From a virus, in IMG/VR virus record IMGVR_UViG_3300042906_001821, positions 1-45,522 of that record: 45,522 nt of DNA; one strand, written 5' to 3'. Each line of letters begins with the position of its first letter. The first letter of the stretch is position 1. Of this stretch, positions 40,239 to 45,522 are shown piece by piece. Under the pieces are notes generated by a model. That model searched no databases and was not told where the DNA came from. It saw nothing but the letters and a program-made list of their open reading frames with translations. The translations under genes and the position numbers were made by a program.

Positions 40239-40245
40239 TATGGAG
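40239..40245 (-). promoter_or_regulatory. CTCCATA motif upstream of the portal
   Basis: CCCTCCATAAAATTTG on the minus strand places the CTCCATA core 40 bases ahead of the portal GTG at 40205. It is the same core as at 10097, 10469 and 35910. It lies in an AT-rich stretch, which would ease promoter opening. Confidence 0.3.
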
Positions 40246-40261
40246 GGAAATCTAAACCTTT

Positions 40262-40375
40262 TCGAATTGGCGAAGATTCAGCTTTTTGGAGCAAGAATTT
40301 AGATTGGCAAGGCGACAATTTGATGTTTTGGCCCAACAATTTAGAATTTCTGCCGATAATTCAGCTTTTAGGCGC
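40262..40375. repeat. AT-rich imperfect direct repeats (~41 bp)
   Basis: Nearly three units in the gap between portal and HNH gene. In plus-strand order they end at 40292, 40334 and 40375. Each ends in a GYTTTTxGGxGC-like stretch (GCTTTTTGGAGC, TGTTTTGGCCC, GCTTTTAGGCGC) preceded by AATTT/GATTC blocks (AAGAATTTAGA, AACAATTTAGA). The units are about 41-42 bases, imperfect, and much poorer in GC than the surrounding genes. They look non-coding on both strands and may be a regulatory or structural site. Confidence 0.65.
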
Positions 40376-40439
40376 AAAGTCTGCGGGGTAAGGGTCCGCG
40401 CTCGGGGGTTCGTAGCCTGGGATAGCAGCCTTGCGCGGC

Positions 40440-40766
40440 ATGTTGGACCATCACATCGATGGATCCCTCCTTTGCTCAAAGCGCACGGCCAAGCTGAGAT
40501 TTCGACAGGGGATCCTGGATTCCTGGGGTGGGGCGTGCGCGTATTGCGGCGCTCCGGCTGGGACGTTGGATCATGTCCGTGCTCGGAGGCGCGGGGGCGC
40601 TTCGGTGCAGCGGAATCTCGTCGCGGCATGCGCCTGCTGTAACCGGGCCAAGGGCTCGGAGGAGTGGACTTGCTGGTTCCGCAGTCAGGTGTTTTGGGAC
40701 AGCACGCGGGAACAGCGGATCTGGTGGTGGACGCAGGGGCCGATGGAGTTACCCGTCAGCGCTTAG
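40440..40766 (+). CDS. HNH endonuclease
   Basis: A 108-residue protein on the plus strand. C33-x2-C36 (CAYC) and C64-x2-C67 (CACC) would bind zinc. The HNH core is LDHVRARRRGGASVQRNLVA, with H45, N59 and ACCNRAKG following. The ATG at 40440 is preferred over a TTG three codons earlier. It separates terminase from portal and faces the opposite way to both. HNH proteins next to terminase assist packaging in HK97-like phages, but those are normally co-oriented. A free-standing mobile nuclease is the simpler reading. Confidence 0.85.
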   Translation: MLDHHIDGSLLCSKRTAKLRFRQGILDSWGGACAYCGAPAGTLDHVRARRRGGASVQRNLVAACACCNRAKGSEEWTCWFRSQVFWDSTREQRIWWWTQGPMELPVSA

Positions 40767-40843
40767 GTCGTTGAGCAACGCGAAGTTACCGATGATCCGC
40801 ACCGCGGCCTCTTTGTAGGCGCTTGCGGTAGTAGCTCGGCATC

Positions 40844-42325
40844 TCAGATGTGTGCGAAGAAGCCGGCGGTGTTGGGTACCTCTGGGATAAGGTGGCAGGC
40901 GAAAGCTAGGGCCATCACCGTGTCGTCGTGGGCGCCGGAGGCGGCTTCGCGGTTGCCGGATTCCTTTTGCTGGAAGGCGCGGAGCTCGTCGCTAATTACG
41001 CCCTCGGGGAAGATCAGCTCGTCGTGCTCCATCAGGAACAGGATCCGATCCGTCGCCACGATCTTGCTGGGGCGACTGGTGTTAAAAGTTTCGATAGCGT
41101 AGTTGGGCAGGATGTTGGACAGCGCCTCTGCGATTACGGCGCCCATTGCCTGCTTCTCCACGATTACCCGCTCCGGAAGGTAATCCTCGATGAGGCTTTT
41201 GACGTGCTTCAAGCTGTACTCGGTGCTGCGACCGTTCTCGCGGTACATGCCCACGACCTCGTAGGGCTTTTCGGTGATGTCCAGGACGACCGCTGTGAAG
41301 TAGTCGTTGCCGCCGGCGTTGGGGTCCACGCCAATCACGTAGGTGCGACCGATGGAGCCACACTCGCGCCAGTGGCCTCGGGCGGCGCGGCGCACCAGAT
41401 CCGAGGGGAACACCTGGGTGTCGGTGGCGCCGAACGCCAGCTCGTACTCGGAGTCCCATGCGGCCTGGGTCATCCGGCGCGACTCGCGGGTGTTGCGCGC
41501 CCAGTTCGGGTCGTGGCCGTAGAGCGGATGCTGGCTGTAGTGGATCGCGACGCGGTTCCAGGAGTCCTTGACCTGGGCGAGGCGGGCGTTGAGCTCCTCG
41601 ATGCGCCGGCGCCGGACGTACTCGTACCAGTCAGCTGGCGTGCCCTGGTGCCAGAGCTGGCCGAACCAGTCGAGCTCGGTGTCGGGCGTCGAGGTGACGA
41701 TCACCTTGGCGTTCTCGCCCACCATGGACAAGGTGGGCATGGCGCCCCGGTAGATCTCGGCGGCACCGTCGAGGAAGGCGCCTTCGTCCATGAACAGGAC
41801 GGAGCAGCTGGGGATCCCCCGCGCTGCGCGCGGTGAAGCAGGTAGGAAGTACAGGGTGCCCCGGCCTTCGATGGCGATCTGGGTGTTGCTGTCTGTCAGG
41901 TAGCGGATGGATTCGCCCTCGATGCTGTTGGCCATAGCGCGGACGCGGCGGCCGAGCTCGGAGGCGTCCTGCTGGGTCTTGGAGAAGACCACGGCAGCGA
42001 AGCCGCGCTCGGTGAGGGCACGGCAGAGCAGATAGGAGCACACCGTCTCGGAGGCGCCCATCTGGCGGGACTTGTTGATGATCGTGTTCGGGTGCTCGTT
42101 GATTGAGCGCACGAGCTCGACTTGGTAGGGGTAGGGGTCGAAGGGGGCGACGGTGCCACCGGTGCGGATCCAGGTGCGTCGTGCGAACGACGGCCAGTCC
42201 TCGACGCCGGGGAGCTTGGTGACGCGCACGCCCGGGTCGAAGTTGGCGGAGCGGGCTTTGCGCTTGGCCAGTTCGAGCCGGAGCTTGTCGGCGCGGCGTT
42301 GGAGCTGGGCGAGGGAGGCGGTCAC
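40844..42325 (-). CDS. terL: Terminase large subunit
   Basis: A 493-residue DNA packaging ATPase and nuclease. The ATPase has a deviant Walker A at residues 85-93 (KSRQMGASE), Walker B VLFMDE at 176-181 and the STP coupling motif at 212-214. The RNase H-like nuclease has D334 (VIGVDPNAGG), E390 (RVIVEKQAMG) and D467/D468 (GAHDDTVMALAFA). Start is GTG, overlapping the stop of the small subunit (GTGA). It translocates DNA through the portal and cuts the concatemer. The length is normal for the family. Confidence 0.95.
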   Translation of the reverse strand: MTASLAQLQRRADKLRLELAKRKARSANFDPGVRVTKLPGVEDWPSFARRTWIRTGGTVAPFDPYPYQVELVRSINEHPNTIINKSRQMGASETVCSYLLCRALTERGFAAVVFSKTQQDASELGRRVRAMANSIEGESIRYLTDSNTQIAIEGRGTLYFLPASPRAARGIPSCSVLFMDEGAFLDGAAEIYRGAMPTLSMVGENAKVIVTSTPDTELDWFGQLWHQGTPADWYEYVRRRRIEELNARLAQVKDSWNRVAIHYSQHPLYGHDPNWARNTRESRRMTQAAWDSEYELAFGATDTQVFPSDLVRRAARGHWRECGSIGRTYVIGVDPNAGGNDYFTAVVLDITEKPYEVVGMYRENGRSTEYSLKHVKSLIEDYLPERVIVEKQAMGAVIAEALSNILPNYAIETFNTSRPSKIVATDRILFLMEHDELIFPEGVISDELRAFQQKESGNREAASGAHDDTVMALAFACHLIPEVPNTAGFFAHI

Positions 42326-42795
42326 TCGTCCTCGGGATCAGCGGATTTCAGGAGATCCAGGTCCTCGCCGTCGGGCTCGGGGACGGGCTCGGCAGGGATC
42401 TGGAGCAGGCCGTAGATCTGGTGCTCCAGGTCGGACACCGTGCGCTCGAGGAGCTTGCGCTCTTGGTAGGCGGCGGCGCCGTTGAGCAGGGCGCGGGAGG
42501 CGGCGATGCGGTCGCTGGCGCGGGCGTTTTCGTCGTTCATGATCGACGTCAAGGTCGCGATGGCCTCGGGCATCAGGGCGACGTTGCGCGACTGGGAGCT
42601 GTCGATCAGCTCCTGCTGCATGTTGTAGATGGCGCGCTGGACGGCGGGCCGCTTGCGCCAGTTGTAGAGGGTCTTTTCGGCGATGCCGAGGGCGCGGGCG
42701 ACCTCGCGGCAGGTCTTGCCGCGTGCCAGGAGGTCGGCAGCGAGGCGCTCGTTCTCGCGGAGGCCGTCGACGATGTTGGGATTGCGCGCAACCAT
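42322..42795 (-). CDS. terS: Terminase small subunit
   Basis: A 157-residue protein directly ahead of the large subunit. RLAADLLARGKTCREVARAL then GIAEKTLYNWRKRPAVQRAI is a helix-turn-helix that would bind the packaging site. The rest is helical (MQQELIDSSQSRNVALMPEA, then ASDRIAASRALLNGAAAYQE), typical of the oligomerisation region. The tail is acidic (PEPDGEDLDLLKSADPEDE) and may contact the large subunit. Position and HTH make the call firm. Confidence 0.85.
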   Translation of the reverse strand: MVARNPNIVDGLRENERLAADLLARGKTCREVARALGIAEKTLYNWRKRPAVQRAIYNMQQELIDSSQSRNVALMPEAIATLTSIMNDENARASDRIAASRALLNGAAAYQERKLLERTVSDLEHQIYGLLQIPAEPVPEPDGEDLDLLKSADPEDE

Positions 42796-42876
42796 GGCCG
42801 GATCGTTACTGACGGGAACGGGTAGTTACCGCCTCTGGGCACAGCGTAACCAGTTCAGGACAGGTTGGAAAAGGGC

Positions 42877-43116
42877 CTAGGGGTCGGGGCGCTGGAGCTT
42901 GGTGGCGTAGTCCAGGGCGGCGGCGAACTCGTACAGGGAGCGGTGGTCGTAGCGGTCGAGGTTGGACGCGATGGCGCGCCGCGCTTCATCGGCGATGTGG
43001 GCGAGGACAGCGCTGACGCCGGCGTGCTCGGGGGAGGGGTGCGCGTCGGCAGCGTGGGTGGCACGGGTGTAGGTGGCGACCAGCGCGTTGAGGTCGTAGC
43101 GCGGCTCAATCGTCAT
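42877..43116 (-). CDS. Small hypothetical protein ahead of terminase
   Basis: A 79-residue protein starting MTIEPRYDLNALVATYTRAT at 43116. This ATG is used because a longer reading overlaps the zinc-ribbon gene out of frame. It overlaps that gene by 11 bases. The body is helical (GVSAVLAHIADEARRAIASN, then LYEFAAALDYATKLQRPDP). The family is not recognised. An 81-base gap with no clear signal separates it from the terminase small subunit. Confidence 0.6.
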   Translation of the reverse strand: MTIEPRYDLNALVATYTRATHAADAHPSPEHAGVSAVLAHIADEARRAIASNLDRYDHRSLYEFAAALDYATKLQRPDP

Positions 43117-43369
43117 GGGGTTGCGCGACCAACTGGGTGAAGTGATTGCGGAAATTTGCCCATTTGATCTGGACCGTGCGGTAGCGCCAGCTGACCGTGC
43201 CGCGGGGGGCGACGATCTCGGCGTGCTGCACTGTTTGGAAGTGGTGTCCGCAACTGGGGCAGTCGCGGCGGCGCCAGAAGTGGCCCTCGGCGCTGCGGTT
43301 TGTGCGAGTGATGTCACTGACCAGGCAACCGCACTCGGGGCAGGGCGGGCCCATCCGATTGACGGCCAT
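43106..43369 (-). CDS. Zinc-ribbon protein, NrdR-like N-terminus
   Basis: An 87-residue protein with PPCPECGCLVSDITRTNRSA, then RRRDCPSCGHHFQTVQHAEI. C10, C13, C37 and C40 form a zinc ribbon with the layout of the N-terminal domain of the ribonucleotide reductase repressor NrdR (CPxCG...S...R...RRR.C..CG..F.T.E). The ATP-cone domain of NrdR is absent; instead there is a basic C-terminus (YRTVQIKWANFRNHF). It may bind DNA or RNA; the true target is unknown. Confidence 0.7.
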   Translation of the reverse strand: MAVNRMGPPCPECGCLVSDITRTNRSAEGHFWRRRDCPSCGHHFQTVQHAEIVAPRGTVSWRYRTVQIKWANFRNHFTQLVAQPHDD

Positions 43370-43488
43370 TACTCGTGCCAGACGTCAGGGGCGTAGGGGG
43401 AAGCCGTCGGTGCCAGAGGGCTGGTGGCCCAGCGGGCGGCGGCGCCGAGGGCGAGGCCCAGGGCTAAGAGCAGGAGGGTGCGCTTCAT
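43369..43488 (-). CDS. 39-residue membrane or secreted peptide
   Basis: A short gene starting MKRTLLLLALGLALGAAARW. It has a two-residue basic lead and a Leu/Ala-rich core typical of a membrane anchor or signal peptide, and then a short TSPLAPTASPYAPDVWHE tail. It overlaps both neighbours: its start shares bases with the stop of the 26-residue peptide gene and its stop with the start of the zinc-ribbon gene. The function is unknown. Confidence 0.5.
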   Translation of the reverse strand: MKRTLLLLALGLALGAAARWATSPLAPTASPYAPDVWHE

Positions 43489-43565
43489 CGGAGCTGGGTG
43501 AGGTAGATGGTGGCGGCGAGCATTCCCACCAGCCAGGTCAGACCGAAGACGATTACGGGAGGCAT
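43485..43565 (-). CDS. 26-residue membrane peptide
   Basis: ATG at 43565 to TGA at 43485 codes for MPPVIVFGLTWLVGMLAATI followed by YLTQLR, a single membrane helix. It starts three bases after the stop of the upstream 58-residue gene and its TGA overlaps the next ATG (ATGA), exactly like accepted genes in this operon. With the 39-residue peptide it forms a pair of tiny membrane proteins. Confidence 0.45.
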   Translation of the reverse strand: MPPVIVFGLTWLVGMLAATIYLTQLR

Positions 43566-43568
43566 GGG

Positions 43569-43745
43569 TCAAGGGCCGGGCTCGTAGAGGAGGTGGTTCC
43601 ACCGCAGGAGCTGGGTCTTGCGCTCATCGATCAGATGGGCAGAGCTGACGGTCGAGCAGGGGCCGCCTTTGGGGAGGCAGATGCGATAGCAGTCGTGGCC
43701 GTGGGAGTCGACGTAGTACTCGACAGAAAGGTCGTCGGGGCTCAT
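43569..43745 (-). CDS. Small hypothetical protein
   Basis: A 58-residue protein starting MSPDDLSVEYYVDSHGHDCY at 43745, where ATGA overlaps the upstream stop. It has DCYRICLPKGGPCSTV with three cysteines and ends LRWNHLLYEPGP. No family is recognised. The overlap on the 5' side and three-base spacing on the 3' side support it as a true gene. Confidence 0.55.
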   Translation of the reverse strand: MSPDDLSVEYYVDSHGHDCYRICLPKGGPCSTVSSAHLIDERKTQLLRWNHLLYEPGP

Positions 43746-44080
43746 CGCACTCGGGTGTAGGAGGCGCGGCGCACTCGGGTGCGGAAGAAGTCGCGGAGCT
43801 CTGGCTCGTTCGCCATGAGCATGCGGGCGTAGAGCGCGGTGTAGTTGTTGTTGAGCTTCCACTCGGAGCACTTGTCCTGCGTTTGGAGGGCGCGGTGGAA
43901 GCGGACGACCTCGAACAGGGCTTTGATGCCGTAATGGCTGCGACCTCGGCGGCGGAGCTCCAGGGCGTGGTTCCGGAGCTCTTCGTAGACGCGAGGGTTG
44001 GAAACGTGGAACGCCCAGAAGTCGTGCTCGATGCGGTCGGGCTGCGTGCCCAGGAAGTCGCTGGTGGGGGCGAGGGTCAT
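43742..44080 (-). CDS. Conserved phage protein of unknown role
   Basis: A 112-residue protein: RIEHDFWAFHVSNPRVYEEL, LRRRGRSHYGIKALFEVVRF, then CSEWKLNNNYTALYARMLMA and PELRDFFRTRVR. I have seen this FWxFHxxNPxVY...GIKxLFEVxR...KLNNNYxxLYARxxM...PELxxFFxxR pattern in many phage genomes, without a known function. The many aromatic and basic residues suggest nucleic acid contact. It overlaps both neighbours by four bases. Confidence 0.7.
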   Translation of the reverse strand: MTLAPTSDFLGTQPDRIEHDFWAFHVSNPRVYEELRNHALELRRRGRSHYGIKALFEVVRFHRALQTQDKCSEWKLNNNYTALYARMLMANEPELRDFFRTRVRRASYTRVR

Positions 44081-44277
44081 GGCAGCGGTGCCTCGTCTGT
44101 GCAGGGCTCGTTGCCGTACTTGGCCCAGAGGCCGGTGTAGGTCTGATGCGCGGGGTGCGCGGGGTCGTGGCGCCCGTCTCGCTCGTAGAGCGCGTCGAGG
44201 CGGTCCTGCCGGGCTTGCTGGACCAGGGGGTTGCAGCCGGGCATGAAGCGGTGGGGTTGGGTGGCTGTCGCGTTCAT
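44077..44277 (-). CDS. Small hypothetical protein
   Basis: A 66-residue protein starting MNATATQPHRFMPGCNPLVQ, with QARQDRLDALYERDGRHDPA then HPAHQTYTGLWAKYG following. It is rich in charged and aromatic residues and probably helical in the middle. Small phage proteins with RDRLDALYERDGR...HPxHxxYTGLW patterns are familiar to me from cyanophages, without a role. The start at 44277 avoids overlap with the upstream gap. Confidence 0.55.
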   Translation of the reverse strand: MNATATQPHRFMPGCNPLVQQARQDRLDALYERDGRHDPAHPAHQTYTGLWAKYGNEPCTDEAPLP

Positions 44278-44323
44278 GAATGGGATAGAGCGGGGCAAAC
44301 GATAAGGGTGATGGGCGGGGTTG

Positions 44324-44587
44324 TCAGCACTCCGCGGGGTCGCGGAGGAGGCGCTTGAGCCTGCGGTTGAAGGCTTTGGCGCGGGCTCGGTCGTAGCTGG
44401 TGTGGTGCCAGTGGCCGCACCAGGGACAGAGGTAGGGGGTCACGGTGTAGCCGCGGCGTTTGGCGAGGGCCATGGCTTCGGGGCGGGTGGTGAAGGCCGC
44501 CTTGGTGGAGCACATGGCCTCGGCTTTGGCGAGGAAGGCGTCGTCGTCGAGATCGAGGGGGTTGATGTGATCGGGGGTGTGGGTCAC
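44324..44587 (-). CDS. Small zinc-finger-like protein
   Basis: An 87-residue protein with an acidic N-terminus and AMCSTKAAFTTRPEAMALAK, then YTVTPYLCPWCGHWHHTSYD. C54, C57 and the nearby His residues could bind zinc, with the layout of short phage and bacterial proteins that have a YxCPxCGxWHxT end. The C-terminus is basic (RAKAFNRRLKRLLRDP). It starts with GTG overlapping the upstream stop (GTGA). It likely binds nucleic acid; the role is unknown. Confidence 0.6.
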   Translation of the reverse strand: MTHTPDHINPLDLDDDAFLAKAEAMCSTKAAFTTRPEAMALAKRRGYTVTPYLCPWCGHWHHTSYDRARAKAFNRRLKRLLRDPAEC

Positions 44588-44751
44588 TCGTCCTCGGGGC
44601 TTTGCAGGGCGGCTCGCTCCATGCGGAGATTGTCGGACGCGGTGGCAAGGCTTTGGGCGAGGTTGCCGAGGGCTTCGAGGAAGGGGCCCACGACTGGGGC
44701 CAGGGCGAAGCTGTAGGTCTCGGTGAGGCGGAGGGGGTCAGGTCGGGTCAT
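44584..44751 (-). CDS. Small hypothetical protein
   Basis: A 55-residue protein from ATG 44751: MTRPDPLRLTETYSFALAPV, then a helical Leu/Ala-rich middle and an acidic end (MERAALQSPEDE). It overlaps the upstream gene by 14 bases and the downstream gene by four. No family is recognised. Support rests on operon geometry. Confidence 0.45.
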   Translation of the reverse strand: MTRPDPLRLTETYSFALAPVVGPFLEALGNLAQSLATASDNLRMERAALQSPEDE

Positions 44752-44929
44752 GGAGGGAGGGCATGTGGAAGGTGCCTGCGGGGATGAAACGGAAGCTGAA
44801 GCCCCGTTCACGCAGGTTGTTGTTGGCACGGAGGATCTCTTGCTCCGTGGCGCAGGTGGTGTAGAGGGGGATCCCTGTTTCGACTTGCATGAGTTGGTAC
44901 GCAGCAAAACCAGCCATGGAGATGTCCAT
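44738..44929 (-). CDS. Small hypothetical protein
   Basis: A 63-residue protein (MDISMAGFAAYQLMQVETGI, then TEQEILRANNNLRERGFSFR). A second ATG four codons on (44917) could also be the start. The sequence suggests a beta-alpha-beta unit. The 106-base gap upstream (44930-45035) shows no clear element. The function is unknown. Confidence 0.5.
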   Translation of the reverse strand: MDISMAGFAAYQLMQVETGIPLYTTCATEQEILRANNNLRERGFSFRFIPAGTFHMPSLHDPT

Positions 44930-45035
44930 GTCGAAACGGCTGCCGGAACGGCGCGGGTCGGGTTGGGAAGAAGGGCGACGCTTCTACCGGCTCAGGCGGG
45001 GGAGGCGGACGCTGTTTCCAGTTTGTCGGGGGTGG

Positions 45036-45446
45036 TTAGCCCCTATCCCTGAGCAGGTAGCGGAGGGTCGTGGGATCCCTGTCGTCGTCTGAATCGCCCT
45101 CGGGGAGAGACTCGAGGGCGACGAGGAGGTTGAGCAGGTACTGGTCCATGCGGGCCAGGTGGGTGGCGGTGTCCACCCATTCGGTGTCGATCTCGTCCTC
45201 GGAGTCGATCAGGTTCGCGTTGTGGAGCAGGACGCTGGTGTTGAAGCTGCGCCAGAGGATGAGGACGAAGCCGACGAATTGCTGGAAGGTGCGGTCACTG
45301 AGCTCACCTTTGGTGAGTTCGGTGTGGAGCAGGCGGACCAGCTTTTGGTTTCGGGGTTCGAGCTCGTCGTAGCGGGGGTAGAGCTCGCGGATGGAGGAGT
45401 CCGCGAGCGCTTCGAACAGGGCCTCGGGAGAGTCGGGGATTTGCAT
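45036..45446 (-). CDS. Hypothetical helical protein
   Basis: A 136-residue protein, the most upstream complete gene in the window. SPEALFEALADSSIRELYPR, then YDELEPRNQKLVRLLHTELT and LARMDQYLLNLLVALESLPE are strongly helical. The middle contains a hydrophobic patch (FVGFVLILWRSFNTSVLL) that could be a buried core or a membrane helix. It has acidic C-terminal residues. No family is recognised. The last 76 bases of the window carry no complete gene. Confidence 0.55.
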   Translation of the reverse strand: MQIPDSPEALFEALADSSIRELYPRYDELEPRNQKLVRLLHTELTKGELSDRTFQQFVGFVLILWRSFNTSVLLHNANLIDSEDEIDTEWVDTATHLARMDQYLLNLLVALESLPEGDSDDDRDPTTLRYLLRDRG

Positions 45447-45522
45447 CGGACTGGCCCGGCTACTCCAGCGTATGGGGGCGTGCTCGGGGCGGGGATGGGG
45501 GTGCCCGGAGCCGGGAGGGCGT

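Noticed and set aside
40749-40843. Short minus-strand frame after the terminase stop as a gene
   Set aside because: It has no usable start and overlaps the HNH gene end; kept only as a possible remnant in the findings.
1-45522. tRNA genes, insertion sequences, integrase or attachment site
   Set aside because: No cloverleaf, transposase, recombinase or obvious attachment repeat was recognised by eye; a tRNA scan was not possible here.

Overview
The window is a 45.5 kb, GC-rich stretch of a tailed double-stranded DNA phage genome. It covers the packaging, head, neck, tail and host-recognition genes of a phage with a long tail. Nearly every gene lies on the minus strand, so the reading order runs from high to low coordinates, and most neighbours overlap by 1 to 4 bases (ATGA, GTGA, TAATG, TGATG), as expected for a co-translated late operon. 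The tail tape measure gene, the lambda L/K/J/M-like tail-tip order and the lack of sheath or baseplate genes point to a siphovirus. The host is inferred to be a cyanobacterium, probably a GC-rich picocyanobacterium such as Synechococcus or Cyanobium. The reasons are a giant fibre protein resembling those of cyanomyoviruses, a 47-residue basic peptide of a kind I associate with cyanophages, and several small proteins familiar from cyanophages. No replication, integration, photosynthesis or lysis gene is recognisable, so this is only part of the genome.

Layout in reading order. 45.4-42.8 kb holds a string of very small genes of mostly unknown role, including two zinc-ribbon or zinc-finger-like proteins and two tiny membrane peptides. 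42.8-40.8 kb holds the small and large terminase subunits, followed by an HNH nuclease on the opposite strand and an AT-rich imperfect repeat tract. 40.2-35.9 kb holds the portal (DUF1073 type), a 531-residue Cys-motif protein and a Mu F/SPP1 gp7-like head protein. 35.9-33.8 kb holds two more Cys-rich proteins with Gly/Ala-rich hydrophobic segments and a small gene that meets a plus-strand helix-turn-helix regulator tail to tail. 33.5-30.2 kb holds a fused prohead protease and scaffold (DUF2213), a cement or decoration protein, the major capsid protein and a small conserved protein. 30.2-27.6 kb holds neck and tail-completion proteins and the major tail protein, closed by a clear intrinsic terminator.

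Further down, 27.6-25.7 kb holds a small gene, a plus-strand NUMOD4/HNH homing-type endonuclease, and a tail assembly chaperone pair joined by a -1 frameshift site (GGGAAAC). 25.7-14.6 kb holds the 1691-residue tape measure protein with an embedded M23-like peptidase segment, then L-like, K-like (NlpC/P60-like), J-like and M-like tail-tip proteins, a second tail-tube-like protein and a 368-residue structural protein. 14.6 kb to the left edge holds host-recognition genes: a 1300-residue fibre, repeat-rich fibres, a duplicated two-gene cassette of fibre plus small acidic partner, small membrane proteins and a last fibre.

The observations most worth a second look are these. (1) The M23-like segment in the tape measure has its motifs in circularly permuted order. 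(2) A CGxxxIxxxxxC motif recurs in three otherwise unrelated head-region proteins. (3) A CTCCATARC-like motif sits about 30-50 bases upstream of genes that follow gaps, which may be a phage promoter element. (4) 17-bp near-palindromes lie on either side of the homing endonuclease. (5) The fibre cassette is duplicated within a lower-GC patch. All functional statements come from reading the sequence and from general family knowledge; no database search was run.
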